Origin: UTCFX2 sp963827155
GTDB lineage: Bacteria; Chloroflexota; Anaerolineae; Anaerolineales; UBA4823
Direction: 5' to 3'
DNA: 64,000 nucleotides
NCBI GenBank assembly: GCA_963827155.1
Contig: CAWGZV010000002.1
Coordinates: 558,001 to 622,000, forward strand
Positions within the stretch are counted from its first letter, which is position 1. The number at the start of each line of letters is the position of its first letter. Position numbers and translations under genes: made by a program. Shown here in pieces: positions 36,515 through 46,055 of this stretch. The notes beneath the pieces are model-generated. The model was not told the origin of the DNA, made no database searches, and was given only the letters and a program-made list of their open reading frames with translations.

Positions 36515-38336
36515 CTATTCTGCTACCATCCCAGGAAGATTGAGAAGATTATATTCTGCATCCATTTCCTGTCGAAATTGGCGGGCGTAAAGATTGTAAT
36601 AATGTCCTCGCCTCCTCAGCAGGTCTGTGTGAGTGCCCATTTCGATCAATTTCCCACGATCGACAACCAGAATCCGGTCGGCGCGTTTGATCGTCGAAAG
36701 CCGATGGGCGATGATAAAACTCGTGCGATCCTTCATCAGGTTTTCCATACCCTTCTGGATCAAAGACTCGGTAAGTGTGTCTACAGAGCTGGTCGCCTCA
36801 TCCATGATGAAGATTTCTGGTTTAGCCAGCACAGCGCGTGCCAGACTGATCAATTGTTTCTGCCCGGTCGAAAGAAGGTTTCCGCCTTCACCAACTTCCT
36901 GGTCATATTCCTTGTCAAATCGCGTGATAAAATCGTGCGCTCCTGCCAGCCTGGCAGCAATTTCGACTTCCTCATCTGAGGCGCTCAAGCGACCATAGCG
37001 GATATTATCCCGCACCGAGCCAGAAAAGAGATGAGGCGTTTGGAGCACAATCCCAATCCGAGATTGGATTGCATGCTGGGTATATTGCTTATAGTCATTG
37101 TTATTTATTCTAATTTCCCCTTTCTTGGGCTCATAGAAGCGGCAAAGCAGGTTAACGATCGTGGATTTTCCCCCGCCAGTGGGGCCCACAAGTGCGATCG
37201 TTTCCCCTTTGCGGACGTGGAGGCAAAAATCTTCCAATACCATCTTTTCATTCTCGTAGAAGAAATCAACGTGGTCAAATTCGATATCCCCGGCAAGAGT
37301 CCCAGGATCAAATGAGCCAGGCTGATCTTTCACTTCTGGAACTGCGTCAATAAGCGAAAACATTCGTTCGGCTGAAGCAACGGATTGCTGCATCTCCGCA
37401 TAGACTCTTGCCAGGTCCTGGATAGGCCACAACATGAAAGTGATGTAAGAGATGAAAGCCTGGATGCCGCCAATAGTCATGGCACCAATTTCGACCTGGA
37501 TACCTCCATACCATACAACCACCACCAGCGCAAAGGCGCTGATTATCTGGACGGCTGGCAGGAAAAGCGCTGACAGCCAGGCTGCCCGATAACTGGATTG
37601 ATACATATCACCAGTCAGGAAACCGAATTCGCGGATATTCTCGTCTTCACGCCCCAGAGATTTCACCACTCGAACACCGGTAATATTTTCATTAAACGAA
37701 CCGGTAATTTTCGAGTTCAGCTTCCGAACATTGCGGAATTCTGCCAGAATTCGCTTTCGAAACTGCACAGCCACCCAGGTGATAACGGGAATAATCAGCA
37801 TCACAAACAGACCAAGCTGCCAATTGATGCGGAGCATGAAGAAAGTGGACGTGGCGATATTAGCTATCGCCCAGCTCACATCGAGGAAGTCCCCAGGTGA
37901 CCAGGTCTGAAACGCGTTCAGTATCAGAAGTGACGCGCGACATGATCCAGCCGACCGGAGTCTTACTGAAATAAGAGAGCGATAGTGACTGTAAATTGTT
38001 AAATAAATTCTTGCGCAGGTCGTATCTTACCCGCTCGCCAAGGACACCAGCCAGAAAAATAAATCCAAAAACCGTACCAGCCTGAACAAATATCAATGAG
38101 GCATAACGGATGACGATTTCTTTTAAGGCAACCAGGTCTTTTGCGACGATTCCCTCATCGATAATAAGCTTTCCGAGATAAGTGAAATATCCGTCCATGA
38201 AGGAGGTGAGGATGATACAGATCAGGAATCCAAGAACCCAGGTCCTGTGAGGTCTAGTCTGAGCGAGGATTCGCAGGACGGTCTTCCCATTAAATTGGGT
38301 TGAAAATTCTTCTTCTTCAAAGTATTGGCTGGTCAT
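36515..38336 (-). CDS. ABC exporter, fused membrane and ATPase domains (second half-transporter), one frameshift
   Basis: A 606-residue half-transporter after correction. N-terminal ABC_membrane domain with six helices, then the ATPase: Walker A VGPTGGGKSTIVNLLCRFYEP, Q-loop VLQTPHLFSGSVRDNIRYG, signature LLSTGQKQLISLARAVL, Walker B EIFIMDEATSSVDT, H-loop IAHRLSTIKRADRI. The signature is LSTGQ rather than LSGGQ, a common sign of the degenerate half in heterodimers. One extra C near 37888 breaks the frame (VTWGLLDVSWAIA when fixed). It pairs with the gene upstream to form a BmrCD/TM287-288-like exporter. Confidence 0.9.
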
Positions 38337-38362
38337 AAGCTGCCTTCTTAAATCAACCGCTT

Positions 38363-40240
38363 TTAATCGCCTGGGATCAGATCTTCCACATTGAGGGTAG
38401 GAGTTGATTCAGACGAAACCGCTTTATCAGCGATCGTTAGCTCGCTTTCAAGCGCTACTTCAATTCGCATTTGAATATCGAATATCTTGCGGTAAATACC
38501 TTCCTGTTGTAAAAGCTCTTCATGAGTTCCTCTTTGAACGATACGACCGCCGTCCATCACCAGTATTTGATTGGCATTCATCACGCTTTGTATCCGGTGT
38601 GCGATAATGAATGTCGTCCGGTCTTTCATCAGAGACTTTAAAGCTTCGCGTATCTCAGCTTCAGTCTCAAAATCCACGGAGGAGGTTGAATCGTCCAGGA
38701 TTAAAATTCGCGGATTTTTCAGCAAGGTGCGTGCGATGGTAACCCGCTGTTTCTGACCGCCCGAAAGCGTTACACCTTTCTCTCCAACCAACGTGTCGTA
38801 ACCATCTGGGAATGATAAAATGACATCGTGGATGGCTGCAGTCGCCGCAGCCTTATTAATCTCATCCTCCGTCACTTCCCGACCGACCCCATAGATAATA
38901 TTCTCTCTAATAGAGCGGGAGAAAAGAAATGGTTCCTGTTCAACGATCCCAATCTGACTGCGGAGATATTTCCTGGGATAGCGGCGAAGCGAGATGCCAT
39001 CGAGATAAATTTCTCCTTCGATATAATCGTAAAAACGGGGCAGTAAGTTAATGAGACTGGTTTTTCCCGATCCGGTTGAACCAAGCAGCGCAACCAATTC
39101 GCCAGCCTTGCACTCAAGAGAGATATCGTGAAGCACGAGGCCCTCGTCTCCTTCATATTCGAATCCAACCCGCTCGAATTTCAACTCTCCTTGGATATTT
39201 CCGATCGGGACAAAGTCTCCATCATCCAGAGGCTCGCGTTCCTCTTTTACGATGTCTAAGACACGTCCAAAAGATACCAGACCAGTCGAGGTCTGGACAA
39301 TCAAACGGCCAAGATTTCGCATAGGCCAAATAAGCCATATGACCAACCCGGCATATGCCAAGTAAGTGCCGATGGTGATGGTGCTATTGATTGCCATAAG
39401 CGAAGCGACCACGTAACCACCAAGCAACTGGAACGAGCAAAGGATGTCGGTTACAGGCCAAAAGAGCGAGTGCATCGTCAACAAGCGGCGACCTAAAACG
39501 TACTTCTTCCAATTCTCCTTCTCGAATTTATCTTTTTCGTAACTTTGGCGCGCAAATGCTTTGACCACTCGCACTCCCGTCAGGTTTTCCTGGAGGATAG
39601 TCGAGAGCACTGCTTCTTGTTCCTGATAGGCTTCATACCTTTTCGTTACTTTGCGAAAGAAGAAAATCGAGGTGGCAAGGACAAAGGGTACAACGATGAT
39701 GGAAATTAGCGCCAGGGTTGCATTGAGCTGGAGCAGTGCGGTGAGGTTAATGAGGAACAGAAAAAGTATTCGACCGACACCTATTGCCTGTTCGGACAGA
39801 AATCTTCTAACCGCGTCGACATCCGATGTGGCGCGCTCGATCAGCTCACCTGTCTTTGCTTTGCTGTGATAGCTGAATGAAAGCCGTTGGATATGATCGA
39901 ATAAAAAGTTTCTTAATCGTAAGGTGGTATTTTCGGCAGAATATGCAGCCAATCGTCCACTAAGATAAGTGAAGGTTCCTTCCAGTGCGGCTAAAATAAG
40001 GAATCCCAATCCAACCCAAGGCAGTTTTTGACTCGATCCTGGTTTTCCAAGAACTTGATCGGCAAAGTATTTCAGCAAGAGAAAGGTCGAGGTTTTGAAC
40101 ACCGCCGAAAGCCCCAGACAGATGTTGGCGAGCAGATAGTGAAGGTGGAATCCACTCATCAACCGCCATATGCCATGAAGACGATTGGGGGTAAGTATGG
40201 TCTGAAAATTTAGCTGTGCGGTTGGTACTGTTTTGTTCAT
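38363..40240 (-). CDS. ABC exporter, fused membrane and ATPase domains (first half-transporter)
   Basis: A 625-residue half-transporter: six-helix membrane domain (residues about 40-330), then the ATPase with Walker A LLGSTGSGKTSLINLLPRFYDY, Q-loop IVEQEPFLFSRSIRENIIYG, canonical signature VTLSGGQKQRVTIARTLL, Walker B ILILDDSTSSVDFETE and H-loop IIAHRIQSV. In Walker B the usual catalytic Glu is Asp (LDDSTSS), as often seen in the non-catalytic site of heterodimeric exporters. It is complete. Its 5' leader contains a promoter, a small ORF and a terminator, suggesting regulated expression. Confidence 0.93.
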   Translation of the reverse strand: MNKTVPTAQLNFQTILTPNRLHGIWRLMSGFHLHYLLANICLGLSAVFKTSTFLLLKYFADQVLGKPGSSQKLPWVGLGFLILAALEGTFTYLSGRLAAYSAENTTLRLRNFLFDHIQRLSFSYHSKAKTGELIERATSDVDAVRRFLSEQAIGVGRILFLFLINLTALLQLNATLALISIIVVPFVLATSIFFFRKVTKRYEAYQEQEAVLSTILQENLTGVRVVKAFARQSYEKDKFEKENWKKYVLGRRLLTMHSLFWPVTDILCSFQLLGGYVVASLMAINSTITIGTYLAYAGLVIWLIWPMRNLGRLIVQTSTGLVSFGRVLDIVKEEREPLDDGDFVPIGNIQGELKFERVGFEYEGDEGLVLHDISLECKAGELVALLGSTGSGKTSLINLLPRFYDYIEGEIYLDGISLRRYPRKYLRSQIGIVEQEPFLFSRSIRENIIYGVGREVTEDEINKAAATAAIHDVILSFPDGYDTLVGEKGVTLSGGQKQRVTIARTLLKNPRILILDDSTSSVDFETEAEIREALKSLMKDRTTFIIAHRIQSVMNANQILVMDGGRIVQRGTHEELLQQEGIYRKIFDIQMRIEVALESELTIADKAVSSESTPTLNVEDLIPGD

Positions 40241-40273
40241 TAATTTGCCTGATCAAGGTAGAGAGAAATCCTC

Positions 40274-40310
40274 AAAAAAAAAGCCACGGGTTCTAGATGC
40301 ACCCGTGGCT
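40274..40310 (-). terminator. Terminator/attenuator in the leader of the ABC exporter operon
   Basis: Perfect 10-bp arms AGCCACGGGT (40282-40291 on the plus strand) and ACCCGTGGCT (40301-40310), a 9-base loop, and nine consecutive T on the minus strand (40274-40282). This is a strong intrinsic terminator, only 34 bases before the start of the first ABC gene. It lies downstream of a promoter and a leader ORF, so it would stop transcription before the transporter genes unless it is prevented from forming. Confidence 0.85.
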
Positions 40311-40330
40311 GGACATGGAAAATTTATAAA

Positions 40331-40417
40331 TCAGGCTACAGGCGCAATCCGCGAAGGAAGGTCTCGCTTTTCATACGAAACGAATTCTTGATGATATTTT
40401 CTAAATACATAAACCAT
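40331..40417 (-). CDS. Putative 28-residue leader peptide upstream of the ABC exporter
   Basis: A small ORF from ATG 40417 to TGA 40331-40333, starting MVYVFRKYHQEFVSYEKR and ending RIAPVA. GAGAGGAG lies 13-14 bases upstream. It sits between a good promoter and the intrinsic terminator. The bases AGGCGCA around its ribosome binding site can pair with TGCGCCT near its end. This is the layout of ribosome-mediated attenuators that control antibiotic-resistance ABC genes. That it is translated and regulatory is inference. It is unrelated in sequence to anything I can name. Confidence 0.55.
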   Translation of the reverse strand: MVYVFRKYHQEFVSYEKRDLPSRIAPVA

Positions 40418-40460
40418 CCTGCGCCTGGCTCCTCTCTAATAGAATTATTAACTGAGTGCC

Positions 40461-40490
40461 AGTTTACCATGCCGATAAATAGAATGTCAA
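40461..40490 (-). promoter_or_regulatory. Promoter of the ABC exporter leader
   Basis: On the minus strand, a perfect -35 box TTGACA (40490-40485), an 18-base spacer and a -10 box TAAACT (40466-40461, 4/6). Transcription would begin about 40454 and run through the leader ORF and the terminator before reaching the ABC gene at 40240. The dynamin gene ends at 40563, so this is a fresh start. Confidence 0.65.
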
Positions 40491-40562
40491 GATTCCCAAT
40501 AATTTTCATCTGGGTTCAGAAGATTGTTAAACTCTTGAATTTTGGTCATTTAGCTTCCAGAA

Positions 40563-42290
40563 TTATAATTCTTGAATTCGGGACTTCAGGCGTTTCAATT
40601 CGGTGATAAAGGACTCAAGACTGGTCTTCATATCGGTTAATTTTCCCTGCTCTGCCCGAACGAAACGAGTGTAAGGTCCAATAGCTTCCTGGATATGCGT
40701 GACGCTGCGTTCGATCTCATGTGTGAAATGATCGTCAAGGGTCTCAATTAACTGGGTCCTGAGCTCGAAGATTTTGGCACGGATTTCTTTTTTGGCTGCT
40801 TTTCGCCGGGCTGGGATTATGATTAATCCAAGAGCAGCGATGAAAGTTGCCATCAGGATTCCAGTTACATCTGCGGCAACGGTAGTCGCCAGGATCGTAA
40901 CCAAAGCGCCAAGCCCAATTGCACCAACTTCAAGCACGGCTGATGCAGCCACAGCCTCTTGAGCATTTTCTGCTATCTTTCTGGCTTCTTCCGATTTATC
41001 GTAACTTTCAAGAACTTGTTGGGTTTCTTTGCCAACACCCTCCATAATCCGGTCTCGCTCATAATTGAATGTCCCTAAACCCATATCCCCAACAATACGG
41101 TCCTGATAGGCACGGCGCCGATCCATTAAATGTTGGTTGACCGCTTGCCATTGGCGTAAATCCGAATCCACCAACCAGTCGATCAACTCGAGAACTTTCT
41201 TTTCAATATCTTGCGGGACTCCGTCAATAACCTTTTCTTCGAAAGATTTTCGAATTCGTTCTTTACTGAGCAGCTCGGAGACATGTGTCAATCGAAATGT
41301 CTGGTCAAAAAAATCGATTCCACGGGTCTCCATTTCATACAATGAATTCTCAATGTCAGCCATCCGGTAAGAAAAGTCTCTGCGCATATCCTGCTGATAT
41401 ATTCCTAATTGGGCATCGACATCATCCAACATCCTGGAATCGACCTTAAGGGTCTCTAAACGGATCAGGACGGTTTGAAGGATTTTCTCAGAAAGATGCA
41501 AGCCAACTCCCAGGGGATTCAGAAGCTTCAACTGCACCCGATTTCTTTCATCCAGCGTATTTGAAATATAATCTTGAAGCGCTTGAAACTTGCTCTGACC
41601 CCAGAGTTCTTTTTCACCAAGAATTGCGCGCATCGCTAGTTTTGCACTTAAAGGGAAGATTTCTGATGAAATGCCCAGCATGGATTGTGCATTTTCTTCC
41701 ACGAAGCGGACAACCTGGGAGGTCTCATCATCGTTCTGAAGGATATCAATCTTATTCAACACGAAGATAATTTTCTTTCCCCATCCGCGAATTTGGTCAA
41801 GGAATACCCGCTCACTTTCAGTGAAAGGACGGTCAGCAGAAGTTACAAAGAGTACGATGTCTGAGCGAGGGACAAATTCGGTCGTTATAGCTTCGTGCGA
41901 TCTCACAATCGCATTGGTGCCAGGGGTATCGACGATGCTGATATCTGCAAGCCAATTCGAAGGGACTTTCAAAAGAAGCTGATTTTCATTAATTTGGACG
42001 CGTTCGAATTGATCCCCGTATCGGAGTACATTGATCTGAGTTGTTGTGGGAGTAACGCCTTCTGATAAATACCTGTCTCCTAGAAGGGCGTTGATCAACG
42101 CAGTTTTCCCGGCGTTAAACTCGCCGACCACAACCAGAAGGAATAGATCATCTAACTGGGAAATGGATTCTCCAAATGCCTGGAGATCGGTTTCGTCGAC
42201 ATCGAACCGCACCAAGGAGACGCGCAGGTCACCCAGGATACGCCGCTCATCTTTTAATACAAATTCCTGGTTCTCATTCAGAATGGACAT
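40563..42290 (-). CDS. Dynamin-like GTPase (bacterial dynamin-like protein)
   Basis: A 575-residue protein with an N-terminal dynamin GTPase domain: G1 VVGEFNAGKTALINALLGD (residues 54-72), G2 Thr in GVTPTTTQINVL, G3 VDTPGTNAI, G4 LNKIDIL. A long helical stalk follows. A paired hydrophobic hairpin at about residues 440-495 (VGAIGLGALVTILATT, GILMATFIAALGLIII) could insert in a membrane as the paddle of BDLPs does. A coiled-coil C-terminus ends it. Such proteins remodel or repair membranes. It is a single complete gene, transcribed divergently from the GNAT-like gene. Confidence 0.9.
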   Translation of the reverse strand: MSILNENQEFVLKDERRILGDLRVSLVRFDVDETDLQAFGESISQLDDLFLLVVVGEFNAGKTALINALLGDRYLSEGVTPTTTQINVLRYGDQFERVQINENQLLLKVPSNWLADISIVDTPGTNAIVRSHEAITTEFVPRSDIVLFVTSADRPFTESERVFLDQIRGWGKKIIFVLNKIDILQNDDETSQVVRFVEENAQSMLGISSEIFPLSAKLAMRAILGEKELWGQSKFQALQDYISNTLDERNRVQLKLLNPLGVGLHLSEKILQTVLIRLETLKVDSRMLDDVDAQLGIYQQDMRRDFSYRMADIENSLYEMETRGIDFFDQTFRLTHVSELLSKERIRKSFEEKVIDGVPQDIEKKVLELIDWLVDSDLRQWQAVNQHLMDRRRAYQDRIVGDMGLGTFNYERDRIMEGVGKETQQVLESYDKSEEARKIAENAQEAVAASAVLEVGAIGLGALVTILATTVAADVTGILMATFIAALGLIIIPARRKAAKKEIRAKIFELRTQLIETLDDHFTHEIERSVTHIQEAIGPYTRFVRAEQGKLTDMKTSLESFITELKRLKSRIQEL

Positions 42291-42393
42291 TCAATTTCCT
42301 CCAACCTCGAGATTATAGCATTCGATACGGATTCAAGTTTATTTTAAGGTTATTTCCGCTTATACTCACGATTAACAAGATCATGAGGTAGGT

Positions 42394-43515
42394 ATGAATA
42401 TCCTGGAAATTGACCCCAAAAACAAGCAGCATATTCAGAAATTCCTTCACCTTCCCTTCGAGTTATATAAAAGAACCTCGCAATGGGTGCCCCCGATAAC
42501 CTCAGAACTCCGAGGAATATTTAACAAAGATCGCAATCCTTTCTACCGCCATGGTGATGCGATCTTTCTGCTCGCTGAAGATCGAGGAGAGGTCATTGGA
42601 CGGATTGCAGTCCTTCGGAATGACAACTATCTATTTTACAATCAGGATCGAAGCGCCTTCTTTTATATGTTCGAGTGCAAGAATGATCCCATTGCGGCGC
42701 AGCTGCTCCTCGAAGAGGGGTGCGAATGGGCGAAAAAACAAAGCCTGACAAGTATTCAAGGTCCAAGAGGTTTTTCTGTTTTCGATGGGTTGGGAATGCT
42801 GGTAGAAGGTTTTGATTATCGTCCTGCTTTCGGGCAGCCTTATAACCTGGCTTATTACCCAAATCTGATAGAAAGCGCAGGTTTTACCAGCACGGGCGAG
42901 CTGGTTTCAGGCTACCTGGATTCAACATTTGATTTCCCGGAAAAGGTGAAGGCTGTTGCTGAAATCGCGATCCGAAGGCGGGGTTTGAATATCGCAGTTT
43001 ATAAAAGCAAACGGGATATCAAGAAGTTGATCCCCGATCTTAAGAATCTCTATAATGACTCTTTTAACGAATCGGATGGGAACATCCCACTCTCTGACGA
43101 TGACGTAAAGAGTTTAGCAGACCAAATGATGTGGTTTGCGGATCCAAGATTAATCAAGATCGTGTTGAAAGCTGACAAACCGATAGGATTTCTAATGGCA
43201 TACCCAGATATTTCGGCTGCCATTCAAAAAACAAAAGGCCGAATATTACCATTCGGATGGTTGTCAATGATGATTGAGATGAAACGAACTCAATGGATCA
43301 ATATTAATGGTTCAGGTATGATGGAAGGCTACCGAGGCTCTGGCGGAACCGCGATTTTGTTCAATGAAATGTATAAGAGCGTCTCAGAAAGCAAATATCG
43401 TTTTGCGGATATCGTTCAGATTGGCACTGAAAATGAGAATATGCTGCGGGAGATGAGTAATTTTGGGATCCAGTTCTACAAAAAGCACCGCCTATATCTT
43501 AAAACACTGGTGTGA
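42394..43515 (+). CDS. GNAT-like acyltransferase family protein
   Basis: A 373-residue protein of a family annotated as GNAT-like in many Chloroflexota and other bacteria. Features include FLHLPFELYKRTSQWVPPITSELRG near the start, RNPFYRHGDAIFLLAEDRGEVIGRIAVLRN (the strand and helix before the acetyl-CoA site), SIQGPRGFSVFDGLGMLVEGF, and a second half with PIGFLMAYPDIS and MMEGYRGSGGTAILFNEMY. The layout suggests two GNAT folds in tandem. The substrate is unknown. It is divergent from the dynamin gene and may begin a plus-strand unit that runs to the ATP-grasp gene. Confidence 0.75.
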   Translation: MNILEIDPKNKQHIQKFLHLPFELYKRTSQWVPPITSELRGIFNKDRNPFYRHGDAIFLLAEDRGEVIGRIAVLRNDNYLFYNQDRSAFFYMFECKNDPIAAQLLLEEGCEWAKKQSLTSIQGPRGFSVFDGLGMLVEGFDYRPAFGQPYNLAYYPNLIESAGFTSTGELVSGYLDSTFDFPEKVKAVAEIAIRRRGLNIAVYKSKRDIKKLIPDLKNLYNDSFNESDGNIPLSDDDVKSLADQMMWFADPRLIKIVLKADKPIGFLMAYPDISAAIQKTKGRILPFGWLSMMIEMKRTQWININGSGMMEGYRGSGGTAILFNEMYKSVSESKYRFADIVQIGTENENMLREMSNFGIQFYKKHRLYLKTLV

Positions 43516-43565
43516 TTAGATCACAGAAAAATGCGGTATGATTATGATCCTCAAATCATCCCGAA

Positions 43566-43790
43566 TTGAGATCTCTCTTGCGTAAACCATTCATCCTTAA
43601 TGATCAATGTTTGATATGCACCCCTTGTCAGGCAGGTCGGATTTGTAAGACAAGAGCCATCATGTCCATCGATTTCGATGAACCTCCGTTTATCGTGGAG
43701 GAACGGTGTAATTCTTGTGGCTTGTGTATACTGGAATGCAGCCAGAAAGCGATTGTATTTTCTAAGAACGGTAATTTGGCTGGACGATGA
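43566..43790 (+). CDS. Small 2x[4Fe-4S] ferredoxin-like protein
   Basis: A 74-residue protein with two iron-sulfur motifs: CLICTPCQAGRIC (C-x2-C-x2-C-x5-C, residues 15-27) and CNSCGLCILEC (C-x2-C-x2-C-x3-C, residues 48-58). It has no ATG; the start is TTG at 43566 or 43578, without a clear ribosome binding site. The first motif has a longer last gap than a normal ferredoxin. Its stop overlaps the start of the beta-propeller lipoprotein gene by 4 bases (ATGA-like). An electron-transfer role is likely, but the partner is unknown. Confidence 0.72.
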   Translation: MRSLLRKPFILNDQCLICTPCQAGRICKTRAIMSIDFDEPPFIVEERCNSCGLCILECSQKAIVFSKNGNLAGR

Positions 43791-44933
43791 TGGCAGCTTT
43801 AAAGAATCCCAACGGAAAACACAGAAATCTTATCCTGATACCGATTGAAGGTTCATCGAAGTTCTCGAGAATTTTAGCTATCCTGTTAATGATCCTGATA
43901 TTGGCGGCTTGTGAGTCGAATTCGTCGAGAAGGGACGCATCCTCGAAAGAACCATCAGTTACGAGAGTCACTGATCCGATTTTTTCTACCGCATTACCTA
44001 AAAGAATCGAGCCAATGCTTACACTTTCTCTTCCAAAATCCGATTCGAAAACGGAAACAGCCAGCGCATTGATCTGGCTCAGGAATGAACAAATGGGTAT
44101 AGCTGCACAAAACGACGTCCTGATTGCCGAAATCCCTGTAAGCGATCCGGCTGTTCAGAATATTTCAACCGCACAATCCGCCGGTGGAGCGAAAAATCCT
44201 ACCCTACTGACCTCAACAACCGATCGAAGCAACCTGGCTTGGATCTCGAATGGGACAAATATTTATTTTTGGAATAGCTCTCAATCCATTCAACCGGACA
44301 CGATTTTAGCCCAAGAATATCCGATCACCGGGTTGAGCCTGAGTCCCTTTTCGGATCAGATGGCTTATGCAACCATCCAAGGTCAAGTCCGCGTTAACAG
44401 ATTTATCTCAGAGAACAACGACCCATTCATGGAACGCTCCAGCATGGTTGTCCAATCTGTCCTTCTCGCCTGATGGGGAATCAATAGCCGGTGTCGATCT
44501 CGCCAATTTTACGTTTTATGTGTTTTCGCAGGATGGCAGCTTGCAGACCCAATATGTTTGGGACCAGACTGCCGATCCAGCGCTTTACGGGGCATTCATC
44601 AACCCGGACTGGACTGAGATTGCCTGGATTGCACGAAACACACTCCAGTTCATGACCATACCAGAAGGTGAATTAAAATCCACGCTGGTGCAACAAGATG
44701 CGATCGCCGCAACAGCGTGGTCGCCCAACAGCAACTTATTCGCCACAGGATCAGCTATTGTTGTTGGAAATGAACCTACCCCGCTGGTCTCCGTTTGGGA
44801 AGCGCACACGAATACGCTAGTTAAAGCTTTTCCAATAACACAATCGATTCAGAATATCAGTTTTTCACCGGATAGCAGTGAAATAGCAGTTCTGGATGTC
44901 AAAGGTGTGATGAGGGTGTTTTCCATTGAATGA
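43787..44933 (+). CDS. WD40-like beta-propeller lipoprotein, one frameshift
   Basis: A lipoprotein of 381 residues after correction. Signal peptide RILAILLMILILAAC with lipobox LAAC, a Ser-rich linker, then blade-like repeats such as LSNLSFSPDGESIAGVD, TAWSPNSNLFATGSA and NISFSPDSSEIAVLD, typical of WD40/TolB-type propellers. The frame breaks near 44425-44430; one extra base separates NNDPF from HSWNAPAWLSNLSFS, and the total length confirms a single insertion. It overlaps the ferredoxin gene. Function unknown; the propeller probably binds a protein or ligand outside the cell membrane. Confidence 0.75.
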
Positions 44934-44958
44934 AAACCTTTAAATTTGAGGAGTCAAA

Positions 44959-46020
44959 GTGAAGAAATTTCGAGTCGCAGTGCTGGCAAACTTGAAAATC
45001 AATGCACCGGTTATTGAGGGCGTAAGCGAGGATCGTTGGGATGATCTCGATTCAGAACACACGGTGGAGGCGCTGGTAGAAGCGGTCCGGACGGCAGGAC
45101 ATACCGCTGAATTTCTGGAAGGCGATCTTTCACTTTTCAATACACTGAAGAGTTTTAAACCTGATATATGTTTTAACATCAGCGAAGGCCATTTTGGCGA
45201 TGCACGTGAAGCCCAAATTCCAGCACTGTTGGAAATGATGAGAATTCCATACACAGGCTCTAAGGTCCTAACCCTGGCGCTTGCGCTGGATAAACCTATG
45301 ACCAAGCGGGTTTTGACTTATCACGATCTCCCCACGCCGCCATTTCAAGTCTTTGAGCGGGTAGATGATCCCTTAAGTGAGGATATGAATTTCCCGATGT
45401 TTGTAAAGCCCAGCCGTGAGGGTACTGGAATGGGGGTTTCTGCACGTTCCATTGTGAATACAATTGACGAGCTGAAAGAGCAGGTTGCCTACACCCTAGA
45501 AACCTACAAACAACCGGCATTGGTTGAGCGATATATTGAGGGGAGGGAGGTAACAGTCGGAATCGTCGGAAACCTGGTTGGACCGGTCGCCCGGCGAATG
45601 CCTGTTGATGAGGGCGCGCCGCACATTCAGGCAGGATTGAGATTTTTCCCTCCGTTAGAAGTGGATTTGCAGCCATTTATCGAAACGGATGGTGTATACA
45701 GCAACCGGCTGAAGGTCGAACTTGCTGAGGAATTAAACTACTTGATTCCCGCACCGATCGATCGTGATTTACTGCTTGATCTCAACTGGTACACAGCCGC
45801 AGTGTTTCGAGTTACAGGTGCGCAGGATGTCTCGCGGGTCGATTTCCGCCTTGATATTAACGATAATCTAAAACCATATATCTTGGAGACCAATCCGCTC
45901 CCCGGTTTGTCGCCGGGGATCTCGGATCTGGTGATGGAAGCGGAAGCAGATGGCGTCAGCCATGTTGAGCTGGTGAATATGATCTTGGATGCGGCCCTGA
46001 AGCGGTACGGGATGATCTAA
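44959..46020 (+). CDS. ATP-grasp ligase, D-alanine-D-alanine ligase-like
   Basis: A 353-residue ATP-grasp enzyme. Motifs: NISEGHFGDAREAQIPALLEMMRIPYTGS (Ddl N-terminal region), LALALDKPMTKRVL, FVKPSREGTGMGVS (ATP-binding loop), PALVERYIEGREVTVGIVG, and the metal-binding C-terminus VDFRLDINDNLKPYILETNPLPGLSPG. GTG at 44959 has GAGGAG 5 bases upstream. The enzyme is related to D-Ala-D-Ala ligase, but the N-terminal domain is divergent, so the true substrate may be another amino acid or carboxylate. It follows the beta-propeller gene by 25 bases. Confidence 0.85.
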   Translation: MKKFRVAVLANLKINAPVIEGVSEDRWDDLDSEHTVEALVEAVRTAGHTAEFLEGDLSLFNTLKSFKPDICFNISEGHFGDAREAQIPALLEMMRIPYTGSKVLTLALALDKPMTKRVLTYHDLPTPPFQVFERVDDPLSEDMNFPMFVKPSREGTGMGVSARSIVNTIDELKEQVAYTLETYKQPALVERYIEGREVTVGIVGNLVGPVARRMPVDEGAPHIQAGLRFFPPLEVDLQPFIETDGVYSNRLKVELAEELNYLIPAPIDRDLLLDLNWYTAAVFRVTGAQDVSRVDFRLDINDNLKPYILETNPLPGLSPGISDLVMEAEADGVSHVELVNMILDAALKRYGMI

Positions 46021-46055
46021 TATTCGATGATGTAAATCGTAACTCATAGCTCCAT

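Noticed and set aside
40261..40310. Terminator at 40274-40310 as the end of the dynamin gene transcript
   Set aside because: It lies 250 bases past the dynamin stop, with a good promoter and a leader ORF in between, so an attenuator of the ABC operon fits better; it could still also stop read-through from the dynamin gene.
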